64,000 nucleotides of DNA from NCBI RefSeq assembly GCF_001659605.2, contig NC_035173.2, positions 10,497,065-10,561,064 on the forward strand, written 5' to 3'. The position numbers were made by a program, and so were the translations under genes. The DNA comes from Manihot esculenta (lineage: Eukaryota; Streptophyta; Magnoliopsida; Malpighiales; Euphorbiaceae). Of the stretch, positions 24,601 through 34,830 are shown in pieces (the first letter of the stretch is position 1; each line of letters begins with the position of its first letter). The notes under the pieces are model-generated. The model was given only the letters and a program-made list of their open reading frames with translations. It made no database searches and had not been told where the DNA came from.

Positions 24601-25609
24601 TAAAGTTTGAGTAGAATGTATATACATTATTATATTATTTAAGTTGATTATATGTATATTAATATATTTATTTTATATTTATATTATACCTATAGTATTT
24701 TGTATATAATATAAAATAATTTGATACAAATTGTATACTTGAATTAAAACTAAATAATAATATATAAATAATCAAATGATAATATATTAATTAATAAATT
24801 TAATATAAAAATGATTATTCGTACTAACAATAAAATTATATAATTTTATAACTTAAAAAGAAATTCAATCTCTCACTCACCTAGATAAACCATCCGTATA
24901 TAAATTTATTTGTTTATTATATATGCTTTAATTAATTTTGCATAAAAATTTAATATAAATATTTAAATAAATAATTATTGAACTCAGTATTATATTGTCA
25001 ATTTTATATTAAATTCACTTTATATAATTAAGTAAAGGGTAGTATTTGATAAAAAATAATATTTAAAATTATAAATAAATAAATATTGAAACCTTAAAAT
25101 ATTTAATATATTATCATATAATATTTCCTTACATAAATAATAAGAAAATTAAAAAAAGAAAACACACAAATTGTATTTACTGGGATTTGAACCCACAACC
25201 TATAAAATAAAACAACCATATGTCAACCATCGGTCCATAAAGCTAGCACTAACTAACTTTGCACCATCATATATATGATACAAAAGAGTTAACCCACATC
25301 GAAAGTTTATAAAGATCGACGGGTGGCGTTTCCCTATAAATGAAAATTTTCCTCAATATTGTGGTTCAAATCAAGATTTTAGCTACAAGAGACTTCTAAT
25401 AAATAATATTTAATTTTATTTAAAGTTTCTTCAATTCTTTAGGTTTTTAGTATAAATGTTTAAAATTAAAAATTTAAATTAATTAGATTTAAGCTAAAAG
25501 AGTTTGTTAACAACTTGAATTCCTGCTCGAGGTTGAGCACATTTAACTTTTTTTTTAATAGAGCTTGAATTTTCTAAAACTTAGTTTAGTTTGATTTGAT
25601 TATACTTCT
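21671..25609. mobile_element. AT-rich hAT-like non-autonomous insert carrying a solo LTR
   Basis: Bounded by copia integrase sequence on both sides. Left end AGAGGTGTAAATGAACCAAAC and the reverse complement of the right end AGAAGTATAATCAAATCAAAC match at about 15 of 21 positions, so the insert looks like a DNA transposon with worn inverted ends. Without the solo LTR (21689-23744) it is about 1.9 kb, very AT rich, and shows no transposase. At 25190-25202 it has GGGATTTGAACCC, whose reverse complement resembles a Pol III B box, but no tRNA gene or clear SINE could be drawn. No 8 bp target duplication was found, so the class is tentative. Confidence 0.5.
21689..23744 (-). mobile_element. Solo LTR of the Tekay-like family, with TSD CAAAC
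   Basis: 2056 bp from TGTAACGACC to GGGTATTACA, flanked by CAAAC at 21684-21688 and 23745-23749, a perfect 5 bp target duplication. No internal domain. It has the family's CGGCCG word clusters (22780-22990, 23520-23570), a minus-strand TATAAAAG near 23500 and a tandem unit of its own type at about 22310-22400. Inserted in the hAT-like repeat, itself inside copia integrase. Confidence 0.94.
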
Positions 25610-26650
25610 AGGCAACCACACATCCGAACATGTCTAGGGCTAGTTTTGTAGGAGTTAAAGGTACTAACTTAGATGGAATTAAATTTAAAATGTATGCTGC
25701 TTAAAGAAAATGGCCAATCTGAATAAATCATCATTTATCTAACCATTTCCATAAGTGTCATATTTCTCCTTTCTGTTATATTATTTTGTTGTGACATACT
25801 AGGTGTGTATAATTGTGAAGTAATTTTTTATTTTGATAAATAAAAAATGAATTCCCTAGAGAGGTATTCGTTGCCATGATCAAACCATAGTGATTTGATA
25901 TATTTTTCATGTTGCCTTTTCTTTTCTACCTTAAATTCTTTGAATTTTTCAAAGCATGTAGACTTATAGTGCAACAGGTAAATATATCTATATCTTAAGT
26001 AGTCATTAGCTTGGGCACTTATTGGGTCACACAAATCAGAATGAATTAGTTCTAAAACTGTCATTGGCCTTATTACTTTTTAAGAGAAAATGTCTCTTAA
26101 TCATTTTATCTTCTAGACAGGATTTATAGGTTTGTAGTGCCTCCACTTCCAATGAACTCAAAGATCCATCTTTGACCAACCTAGAAATTTTATCTGAATT
26201 AATATGACCAAGCCTTAAATATCAAAGATAAGTATGATTAAATTCAATAGAACATTTTCTCTTAAGAGGTATAACATCTAAACTATTACATTCAGAATTA
26301 AGCTACAGTTAAGGTGAATCTTATAATAAATAGATCATCTATCAATGTGCTAGAATAAATTATTTGTTTTCTAAATTTAATAAAGACTTAATCATCATTA
26401 AATTCATTAAAACAAACTGAATATCCATTAATTCATTAAAACAAACTTATTCGTTCTTACTCAAACTAGAAATATAAATTAAATTCCTTCTAATTGAAGG
26501 CACATATTAAATATCCCTTAAAATCAATGTTCTATTATTCTTAAATGCCATCTCCTAAGGAGATACTGACTTCTCCTTCACTTAGCTGGCGCATTACTTG
26601 AAACCCCTACAAAGAATTGCAGACATGATTGGTGGCTCTTGAGTCTATGC
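25610..26650 (-). pseudogene. Ty1/copia protease, gag-pre-integrase and integrase core remnant
   Basis: Protease box reads DSRATNHVC near 26648-26620, where copia proteases have D-S-G, so the catalytic triplet is broken. The integrase core begins LELIHSDLCDP (26050 region) and includes KFKEF and HGNEYLS (first two acidic residues of the D,D,E set), then NNITERRNMTLMEMVR near 25790-25750, where the catalytic Glu is visible. The gene is fragmented by frameshifts and ends at the hAT-like insert at 25609. Confidence 0.8.
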
Positions 26651-26665
26651 ATTATTGGAGTATAG

Positions 26666-26897
26666 TTGAAACAGCCCTTTTCCAAACTGACCCAAATAAC
26701 TTTTGGATCAATTTTTCACTTGGTCCAAAATGGTTAACCCAAGTTATTTAGTAGTTTCATGCTAGCTATTATATACAATTTAGATTTTTCATAATAGTTA
26801 GTACCAAACTACTAAATAACTTGGATTAACCATTTTGGATCAAATGGAAAGTGGGTTCAAGAGTTATTTGGGTCAGTTTGGAAAATGACTGTTTCAA
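26666..26897. repeat. MITE with long inverted arms, TSD TAG
   Basis: 232 bp hairpin: the left arm from TTGAAACAGCCC pairs with the right arm ending in GACTGTTTCAA over about 90-100 bp, with blocks such as CCAAACTGACCCAAATAACT and AATGGTTAACCCAAGTTATT mirrored. TAG flanks both sides (26663-26665, 26898-26900), fitting a 3 bp target duplication as in PIF/Harbinger-type MITEs. It sits just upstream (in element terms) of the copia protease box. Confidence 0.87.
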
Positions 26898-27187
26898 TAG
26901 TCAACACCACTAAACAGGTTTCAACAGCCAATAAATAAAAAAGAAATGCATCTTGTTTCTTCTTACCTATTTAGGTTGGACACTGCCATTTCCACTTACT
27001 TGCATTAGAAATACTTTTCCTTAGGCTTTTTCACAGTACCACTTGCACTATTAGCTCTAGGAACTATTTTGGGCTTAGGTTTAAGAGCCTTTTTCTTCTT
27101 ATTGTTCTATTTCTCGGCAAAAGAAAGACCTCGCTCAACATTAAGTATAATAGATGCAATATTCTACTTAATGATAGTCTCAACAGC

Positions 27188-27732
27188 TTACAGCTCATTC
27201 AAAAACTTAGAAAGAGTAAAATCCATCTTATTCATATTATAGTTCAGACAAAACTGCTGAAAAATGACTGGTAGAGTGTGCAAAACCATCTCAATTTGAG
27301 TAGCCTCGTCAACCTTGGCACTAAGGATCTCCATGTCATTCAGAAGACTCATCATCTTTAGGATATGGACCTCAACAGGAGTTTCTTCCTCCATTTTTGA
27401 AGTAAGAAGCTCCCTAAGTATTTTTTACTTAGTTGCACTAGTTTGGTCTGCAAACATCTCTTTGAGATTCTCCAAAACTGATGTTGCAAAACATTTGACA
27501 TGGATGCCAAAATGCAACATTGTGCCATATCATCATACTTAACCCATTTCTGATAAGCTTGGTGACCTTTAGAGGCACCATCACCGGGTTTCTTAAGACA
27601 CATCTTAGTGAATATAAACTTGTATTCTTCGGCAGTAAGCACATTGTTTAAATTCCTTTTTAAGTCCATATAGTTTGGATCTTCAAGCTTGTTTCGGATT
27701 AGGATGTTGATAAAGAGATTGAAGGATGCCAT
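27188..27732 (-). pseudogene. Ty1/copia gag remnant
   Basis: Begins MASFNLFINILIRNKL and continues with NYMDLKRNLNNVLTAEEY and ASMSNVLQHQ, the typical start of plant copia gag (UBN2-type domain), then shifts frame around 27390 and continues with ILKMMSLLNDMEILSAKVDEATQ to 27188. The linker after it (27187-26900) is Lys-rich and no zinc knuckle is readable. Confidence 0.83.
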
Positions 27733-28967
27733 CTCTATACAAGATTATGCATAGAAAACACAGCATATCAATAACAATTATTAAATGAATTTAAGTCATA
27801 ATTTTAAAAATAAAATTGACATTAAATTCACTTATACATTCGTAATAAGAGAATTTAACTAATTACTATGTGATGCATAATTAGTAAAATTATAAGTGAA
27901 AAAAAAAATTACATTTAGTCCATACATCTAATTAATTTACTTAGATGAAGATTTAAAATAAAAACAATACTAATTCAATAGAAGAATATGCAAATAGTCA
28001 CAATAAATAAGTAATGAAAACATTGGAATATCTTTTTAATTTTTAAAATTTAAATAAATTCTATTGAACTCTAATTATCATAAAGCAATTAATTTTTAAA
28101 AGAATTTATCACCAAAATTTTTTTAAAAAAATATGTAAAAATTTTTAAAAAAGAATTATTGAAAAACAGAAAAATAGCTGAAATCTAGTCCAAACGACCT
28201 CGAATGGACAAACAAAAACGGACAGCACAACATAGCTGTGCATTTTATTTAGAAGGCCAATCTAGAGAGGCAAGTATCTCAAAACTCAAAGAAGCAACAA
28301 GATCCTAAGAGAAGATTTTGCCCCTGATCTAACAATTCTGAAGAGATGAAGAAAGGATTATATTCTGAATTTCCTCTAAGTAGACCTTGCAAAGCAATTG
28401 AGGGAAAGTAGACAACCATTAAGTAGAAACTATAGCTTTATTGATTTTGATCTTATGATAAGATCATGTGGAAGGCTTACCATGCAGAGGAAAATCAATT
28501 AGAGCCAAACATCATACAAAGAAGAGAAAATGATTCATGCCAATGATTCATTAATTGTCTTAGTAGTTTGTATGACTTTTGGCATTTCATTAGTTCTTAA
28601 AGATACGAATCAAATTGTTTTCAACTACTCATTTAGTATTCTTTGGTTAGCCAAGTTACTCTTAACGTCCTTAAGACACTTTCATAATTTTATAGGAATA
28701 CCATTTGAGCTGCAAGCTCTCTATATCTTCATATTCTTCATAGCCTCTCTTAACTTCTACAAACTTGTTAGTCACCCCTCATGCATGAACATGCAAGTTA
28801 ATTATTCCGTTCTTGTATTTCGTGTGTTTTTTATTTTTATATAGCACAAAAACCTATTTATTTATTTATTATCAGTTTTTCTTAAAAAAATATTTTTATC
28901 AATTAATGCTATATATTCACTAACACTTAATTAGTAATATAAAGTGATTACTGAATAGCTAGGCACA
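27733..28967. other. AT-rich spacer upstream of the first UBL gene
   Basis: No gene called. The copia leader or LTR should lie here but no primer binding site was found. 28334-28377 is repeated nearly exactly at 31055-31098. The part 28542-28690 is similar to 36687-36840 and marks the left side of the UBL-pair duplication. TATA-like CTATATATTC lies at about 28910-28919, some 50 bp before the first UBL start codon. Confidence 0.55.
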
Positions 28968-29459
28968 ATGGAAGAAGAACAAGTAACCTTCCTAATTGAT
29001 GGAGAAACAGAAGTGAAGCTCTTAATTTCAATCCCAACTAGTGCAACCATAGAGCAACTCAAAGAGAAGATAAAGGAACAGACAGGTGTTCCAGTTTCTC
29101 AACAAACACTTCTATACGACAACACAAGCTTGTCTGATTCTTGCACCATCAAGGAAGGTAAATTTTGTTCCCCAATTGTTGGAGTTGTTCTTGATGTTTC
29201 ACCAGCTCCGAAGGAAATCAATGTGAATGTCACAGTCACTTGCCTAGCTTTCAGAATCAGTGTCATTGTTAACCCTAATAAGGAAACTGTGATACAATTG
29301 AAGCAGAAAGTTGGTGAGATTTGGGGTATTGAGACTAAGGATATTACTCTTTGGAGGCTTTCTAGGAAAATGCAAGACCATCTTCCCTTGTACAGGTACT
29401 ACATCAATGAAGGCTCAGATGTGCACTTCACTAGGACTGGAGAACCTCTTAGCTTCTGA
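28968..29459 (+). CDS. Protein of two ubiquitin-like domains (163 aa)
   Basis: Single-exon frame with two UBL folds in tandem: residues about 5-80 (VTFLIDGE...TIEQLKEKIKEQTGVPVSQQTLLYD) and 84-157 (INVNVTV...VIQLKQKVGEIWGIETKDITLWR). The first shows the usual helix and the QTLLY strand of ubiquitin. There is no C-terminal Gly-Gly, so it cannot be conjugated like ubiquitin and would act, if at all, as a non-covalent UBL module. Start ATG follows an AT-rich leader with a TATA-like sequence. It is convergent with the three-domain UBL gene at 29849-30673, 389 bp away. A damaged copy exists at 37890-38379. Function unknown; expression not shown. Confidence 0.75.
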   Translation: MEEEQVTFLIDGETEVKLLISIPTSATIEQLKEKIKEQTGVPVSQQTLLYDNTSLSDSCTIKEGKFCSPIVGVVLDVSPAPKEINVNVTVTCLAFRISVIVNPNKETVIQLKQKVGEIWGIETKDITLWRLSRKMQDHLPLYRYYINEGSDVHFTRTGEPLSF

Positions 29460-29848
29460 TTGGAAGGTATAAACAGGATGAATTACTATCGAGTTTGTAT
29501 TTTTATCAAAATTAACTATTTAGTAGACTAAACTAATCTTTAGTTTTTTTTTTTCTTTTAAGAAAATTTTAGTAAACTTATTTTAAACTTGAATAACTAT
29601 ATGGTTTAGTTTATATAATTTTAAATATTGAAACAAAATATTATAATTAAAATATTTAAATTGACTGATTTAAAAATAAAGGCTAAATAATTAATTCTAA
29701 CGAAATATAAAAACTTAATAATAATTTATCCATATAAATATATATTAAATGAGATATCCATGAGGATTCTCACAGAGGTTTATTATAGATAGGGTTTACT
29801 CTTTTCATCTTCTGAATATATTTATAAAATTTAACTCTGCATCATAAC

Positions 29849-30673
29849 TCAGTATCCATTTCGGCTCACTGTCCCCTTGAAGACATAAAGAGAGTCTCCA
29901 TTCTCGACGCCATGCCAGCGAAGGCTACAATTATCTCGCATGATCCTCTGCTTGTGAATGAACAAATAGTCATCTTCTGGAAGAATTTTTCTGCTCAAAA
30001 GAAGACTCCTTAGATCATTAACGGTGCTAGAATCCTTCATCTCCAAAGGAATGCTCGCTGCATTAAGCAAAGCAGAAGAAGTTTTCACCACAATGTTCAG
30101 CTTTCTTGTAGGAGGATCATCTCTTAGACGATTCACAGTCTTAAGAAACACAATGATCTCAGAGAATTCACCAATACCATACTCGCTGAGATTGCGAAAA
30201 TCTTCATCTAATTCTACTCCAGAAAAGAAAAGAGACATTCTTTTGATTGGTGTGCTCTCAACGATGTGGATTTTTTCTTTCAAGCTACGCACAGTGTCTG
30301 TTGTATCAACCTCTATGTTAATCTGCTTCGCTGAAAATTTTACTGTGATTTGAATCTTTCCACTGTGATTATTGAATGGGGGAGGAGTCATTGGCTTGAT
30401 TGTGAGATCAATCCTTGTGCCTTCAGTGACAATGGGGTAATCTTCCATGTCTAGTCCATCGACCAATTCCCAGCCAAGGATTGAGAGAATTTGTGCAGAC
30501 ACTGGAACACCTAGGAGGAGCTCAATCTTTGCTTTGATTTCAAGAACAGGTTCTTGACAGCCAACTTCTATGAGAAATTCTCTTGCCCAAGCTACAATGG
30601 TAACCCTCATCTTGTCTCTGAAAGAAGGGGAAAGATGATCAGCAAGAATGGGAATTAAGGAAGATAAAATCAT
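29849..30673 (-). CDS. Protein of three ubiquitin-like domains (274 aa)
   Basis: Three UBL folds in one frame: about residues 22-94 (MRVTIVAWAREFLIEV...LEIKAKIELLLGVPVSAQ), 106-178 (KIQITVKFSAKQINIEV...SLKEKIHIVESTP...LFFSGVELDE) and 190-267 (KLNIVVKTSS...VNDLRSLLLSRKILPEDDYLF). The middle domain is the most ubiquitin-like. The chain ends shortly after domain three without Gly-Gly. The first 21 residues precede the first fold, and Met22 (30608-30610) is an alternative start that would begin exactly at the domain. An intact second copy, differing by substitutions and a short gain between domains two and three, is at 38896-39729, which argues that the frame has been kept by selection or is young. 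No introns apparent. Confidence 0.78.
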   Translation of the reverse strand: MILSSLIPILADHLSPSFRDKMRVTIVAWAREFLIEVGCQEPVLEIKAKIELLLGVPVSAQILSILGWELVDGLDMEDYPIVTEGTRIDLTIKPMTPPPFNNHSGKIQITVKFSAKQINIEVDTTDTVRSLKEKIHIVESTPIKRMSLFFSGVELDEDFRNLSEYGIGEFSEIIVFLKTVNRLRDDPPTRKLNIVVKTSSALLNAASIPLEMKDSSTVNDLRSLLLSRKILPEDDYLFIHKQRIMRDNCSLRWHGVENGDSLYVFKGTVSRNGY

Positions 30674-31642
30674 GTTGGAGAAATGCTATTTGTATGGTTA
30701 AATTCAGCCTGGAAGCATTTTGTTTGTGGTTGGAAGCATGAATAGTTCATGAATCAAGCATTTTTCCTTTGAAAAATAGGAGAAAATATATATATCCTAA
30801 ACTCATATACTGAGAAATTTTTGTCTACACCAAGATGTATATATACTCAACATGTATATGCAGGGAAAACTACTCAGGCTTATTTTCCAACTGAATATCA
30901 CCTCAAGGGAAGTATGGAAAACTACTGCTTAATTGCTTGTGAAATTTTTTTCAGCAAGCAATCTTCAGGCCTTGAAGTGTCAAAGTAGAATTTATTCAGT
31001 GCCACCATTGTATATGCAATGAATACATCTTGATTATTTATTAATTTTTCTAAGAATTCTGAAGAGATGAAGAAAGGATTATATTCTGAACTTTCTCTTA
31101 ATTCATCATTGTGTATTGCTTATTAAATTCACGTAAATCTACCCTATCTATAATATATTCATTTTAATGAAATAATTTATTTTTTATTATTTAATTTTAA
31201 TTTAAAAATAAAATTTATTAATAAATATATATTGAGATCTTAATAAGAATTTCAATATGTGTAAAATGAGTTTTTTTTTTAAAAAAAGTGAAACTCATTT
31301 TTTTTTAAAATGATTTATTTTTTTAATTAAAAAAATATTTTTTATTTATTAAAATTTTTAAATATTCTAGATATCAAAAAATTTTAAAAATATTTTTTAA
31401 AAAATATTTTTTATAAAACGAAAGAGTCTTTAGTAATATATTTTTAAAATCAAATAAGGGTCCCTCACTATATATAAATTAATATCTTCATCCAATTTCT
31501 ATCAAATTAATGTACGTTTTAATAAAAATGTCAAACTACTATTTATTATATTTAGAAAGTGAAAATATATTTATTATATATATATATATATATAAACATA
31601 CGGTAATATGCTTTCAAAAAAAAAAAAAACATACGGTAATAA
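30674..31642. other. Upstream region of the UBL gene and spacer before the CACTA element
   Basis: 30674-30850 is the probable promoter of the minus-strand UBL gene; it has TATATATATTTTC on the minus strand near 30795-30785 and is conserved in the second gene copy (39730-39915). 31055-31098 repeats 28334-28377. 31265-31310 is a T-run/A-run palindrome (ATGAGTTTT...GAAACTCAT). 31578-31600 is a TA run. ACATACGGTAAT occurs twice right before the CACTA end. Confidence 0.55.
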
Positions 31643-32014
31643 CACTACTAAAAAAATTATAAAATCACTAACGGAAAATTCTCCATTAGTGACGGTAATA
31701 AAATTGTCACTAATAAAATTACTAATTGACTGCCATTCACCGTGTCTTTCTTGCTCGACATTGCTCACACGATCTATTGAGGGCGAGGGCTTGTTCCCTA
31801 TCATCAGTACCGAGTTATTTCCTCTCCTTCTCTTTGATGTGTTTGTTGTTTGAGCAAGGACGATCGGCGACAACAACAAGTAGAAAAAGAGGGGTAGACG
31901 AGGGGCTTTGCTTCTACTTTGAAGCTTGATTTTGGTCGATTCCGGTCATGGGCAAAGCAATTTCTTCAATTGGGAAAGAAATTACGGCAATGAAATTATT
32001 AAAGGTCTGATAAG

Positions 32015-32235
32015 AGCCCAGCTGATATGAAATCAATTGTGCCCGTAGTTATAGCTGGAGTTTTGGGTATATATGGTCTGATTATTGTTGTGATTATCAG
32101 TACCAGAATTAGTCGCAAGGCCGACGTATTATCTCTTCGATGATACGCTTACCTTTCTTATAGTCTTGCTTGTGGCCTCGCTGGTCTCTCTGCTGGTATG
32201 GCAATTGGCATCCTAGGGAATGCTGGTGTTAGGTA
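32015..32235 (+). pseudogene. Captured V-ATPase 16 kDa proteolipid (subunit c) fragment
   Basis: From the ATG at 32027 the reading gives [20 protein letters not shown], a hallmark of the third transmembrane part of V-ATPase subunit c, and after a short damaged stretch (32110-32145, two offsetting indels and a TGA) [16 protein letters not shown] and NAGVR. V-ATPase c is the membrane ring subunit carrying protons across the vacuolar membrane. The similarity stops exactly after the GVR codons with a GT at 32236, the position of an exon-intron boundary, and intron-like DNA follows, so genomic DNA, not cDNA, was captured. N-terminal and C-terminal helices are missing and the proton-binding Glu helix is not included. 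Not functional. Confidence 0.85.
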
Positions 32236-33360
32236 ATCTCTGAACTCTCTCCCCCTAACCCCTAATTTTTAAATTCTAGTTCTATGATTGTAGAAATTTA
32301 CTGATTCTTCTAGTTGGTAGATTGCCTGATCTGTTTGCTCATTGTAAATTCTAAAGCTATTTAGTGCCTTTAGAGTTTAGATTTACAGTAGATTGAAGAA
32401 CTAAGCTTGTGTGACATGATTTTATGGATTATCCAAATTTGCGCTTATTTACGCTCGGGAAACTAACTGATTCATCAATCCGTATATGTATATAGGCTAA
32501 CTAATTCACTGCCCTAAGCGTGAGTGCAGCTCATAAAAATTGACAAGTCTAAATTTTAGCTCAATGTTGTCTCATTTGATCAGTGTCTACAGTTAAATTG
32601 TGTAAGTTGTTCTGGAGCTACTTGGGTTTATTTTGACCTCATTCTTCAGCTCTTTCTGAATGTGGATCAATTTAGGAGTATGAGAGTTTTGCTTATGCTT
32701 TTTGATATTTGTGTTTTGTTAGTTGGTCAGAATTCATTAGTCCTGTGATCCACGACTTTGATATATAAATCAATACTTCGAGTGAAACTGATTAAATTGG
32801 TGAAATAATGAATTTAGGATCTCCTGCAATCTGTTGTTTCTTGAAATTCCAAAAATGAGTTGAGTTCTTTCAAATTTATACAGCACGAGATGAACTGCCA
32901 TTGCTTTCTGATGTTTTGTTAAATTTTAGTTTATCTTTGGGTGCTTATTTCCTTTCTTATGGCCCTTTAAAACAATTGTCATGGAGTAATTTTAAAGTGC
33001 CCTGTGATTCCATGCAAATACATTACATCAAATGGCAAGCCAAATACATTTTTATTAAATTCTTCTTTCTCCAATTTCAGCCCTTTGTGTACAATAACTT
33101 TCTTTCTTTCTCTATCTTTGAAATTTGCTTTCCTCAGATTACTTTCACTTTTGCAATGCAGTTTTTTATATTAATTTGATTTTTCTTTTATTACCATTGT
33201 AATTATTTTAACTATTTGATAAATATAGGAGCCTATGATCTTTTGCTAGTGGGGAATTTTTGCTTTATTTAAAATTGAAGTAACTCAAAAAGCAGTGCCA
33301 TGATAGCAATTGATGTGCTGGGATTTATATCATATGAGTTTTTTGTGATTTCTTTCTCAG
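32236..33360 (+). other. Intron-like sequence inside the CACTA element
   Basis: Starts GTAATCTCTG after the V-ATPase exon piece and is T-rich throughout, ending TTTCTTTCTCAG at 33360 with a good polypyrimidine tract. No coding similarity seen; the 92-codon frame at 32901-33179 is a by-product of T-rich intron sequence. Confidence 0.55.
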
Positions 33361-33460
33361 TTTGCTGCGTGGATTGCTGCATTAATAATCTGTCACTACC
33401 TAGCAGTTGCTGCCAATTTGAGCAAGGTTACTAATAAAAGTGTAGCTTCATGTTTAAGAG
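33361..33460 (+). other. Exon-like segment of unrecognised, probably host, origin
   Basis: 100 bp open in one frame, bounded by CAG on the left and GTAAGT on the right, perfect splice-site contexts. It reads FAAWIAALIICHYLAVAANL followed by SKVTNKSVASCLR: a hydrophobic helix then a polar segment. I do not recognise the protein. Either a second captured gene piece or an exon of the transposon's own gene. Confidence 0.5.
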
Positions 33461-34390
33461 GTAAGTTTCTGAAAAATTTATTGTTTTTCTATCTCTTGGT
33501 CTGTGTTAGACCCTTAATCTTGTAGCTTGACTTAAAAATCCTGAAAAATTATAGCTTCCTTGGGTAGAGTCAAATCCAATATTATTGATTGTCTAAAATA
33601 GTAAACACATCCAGTAAATTTAGCTTCTCTATTAAACTGATATTTTATAATAAATTTTTATCATAAATTAGTAATTTAAATAATACATACTTTAATACTA
33701 AATAAAATGTAACTAATAAGTTATGATCACTATTAATATTACTATCTTTGCTGGTGTATTAGTTAATGAATTAGTAGAAAGTATTTATTCAAATAAATTA
33801 ATAGTATAATTAGTTTGATGAGAATTTTAAGAGAACTCCAGTTTTAATGGGCAACTGCTTAAAAGGATAGGGTCTTTTCTAACTTCATTTTATTTTTATT
33901 GCAGTTGCTTGCGTTCTGCTACTGTTCATATAAAAAAGCCATCTCCCATGAATATGGAACTTATTGTATGCAGCAAGGCTTATACTGTAAAGGATCTAAT
34001 TTTTACAGTATGCAGTTCCTAACTTAAACTTATTTAAACACTGCATACTGTAAAACATGATTATTAAAGCTAACATACTTTAAGTTAGGAACTGTAAAGG
34101 ATCTAATTTTCCAATTATGTCTTTTTGTACTTTCTTTCAGGCTTTGCGCTAAATAAGGCAGATAGCTCAAGAGGTTTCTCAGTCTAATGTGACCAACTGG
34201 GGCAGATGACCAGCAACATTACAAGCATTGAGTTAGAGGTTAAGCAGGTTAATAGCTCGTAATGTTTTACGGTATGTAACCCTATCTATTAATTGTTACC
34301 TTGTATTTTGAATCTAGCAGTGTTTTTAATGACTTTTTAATCGTTATATTATCAAATAAATATTATATTAATATATTTTTATACTGCAGG
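33461..34390 (+). other. Intron-like and CACTA internal sequence
   Basis: AT-rich. 33990-34110 contains an inverted pair of TACTGTAAAGGATCTAATTTT/AACTTAAACTTATTTAAA-type words (the unit GGAACTGTAAAGGATCTAAT recurs). A possible exon lies at 34141-34270 between TTTCAG and GTATGT but has stops in all frames I tried. Confidence 0.4.
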
Positions 34391-34830
34391 AGTACTAAGC
34401 AGGAGTGGTATAGAAAATTAAACGAGTTTGCTACGCAGCAACAAAAGAAAATGAGTGAGCCGCCAAACATAGATGAGGGCCAACTGAATTACGAGACAGT
34501 TGGCGGTCCTAGACTTCTGCATATTTCTATAGTTCTTCACATAACTCTACCTCATTCTCTTCTGCACCCAACGTGGATATTGCTTTGAGTAAGCAAATGA
34601 ATTTGATGATGACTAAAATTGATAAGCTCGAGACAAAGAATGGTAGACTAAACTTGGTTGTGGAGTAGCTGCAAGAGTTTATGCATAAGATGATGGCACA
34701 ACAGGGTAGTGGGACATCCTCTCAATTTCCTCCTACCCCTGCTCCACAACAACACTGTGGTGATGCCCTATTTGATCTGACTAGCATGCAGACAGCGATG
34801 AAGATATAGATGATGAGCTGGAGAGTTTAA
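34391..34830 (+). pseudogene. Possible CACTA TNPA-like C-terminal remnant
   Basis: After a CAG at 34389 a frame runs through STKQEWYRKLNEFATQQQKK to a stop region; shifted further on are TKIDKLETKNGRLNLVVE, a heptad-like coiled coil, and a Gln/Pro-rich tail. Plant CACTA elements commonly have a second gene whose product ends in such a coiled coil, so this may be its decayed end. The match is by style only; in-frame stops make it non-functional. Confidence 0.4.

Larger units (their letters stand above)
19469..27732 (-). mobile_element. Old Ty1/copia element broken by nested insertions
   Basis: Read on the minus strand the pieces line up as one copia element: gag (27732-27188), protease and gag-pre-integrase (about 26650-26100, holding a MITE), integrase core (26064-25610), then a hAT-like insert with its own solo LTR (25609-21671), integrase C-terminus (21670-21286), a short repeat insert (21285-20872), and RT to its C-terminus (20871-19469). 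Stops and frameshifts occur throughout. LTRs were not recognised at either end. Sequence style (SLMYAMLC-like, NPGREHW) is that of Tork-like copia elements; the lineage call is tentative. Confidence 0.82.

Noticed and set aside
25180..25265. tRNA gene or SINE suggested by a B-box-like GGTTCAAATCCC on the minus strand
   Set aside because: No cloverleaf, no clear A box at the right distance, no poly(A) or target duplication. Left as a note in the insert entry.
28530..28844. 104-codon frame upstream of the first UBL gene
   Set aside because: Phe/Ile/Leu-rich, and the duplicate region at 36687-36860 does not keep the frame.
32901..33179. 92-codon frame between the V-ATPase piece and the next exon-like block
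   Set aside because: Phe/Leu-rich translation of a T-rich intron-like region, with no known similarity.
34301..34588. 95-codon frame as an independent gene
   Set aside because: Its first third is intron-like; only the part after 34390 has coding character and it is best seen as a transposon gene remnant.
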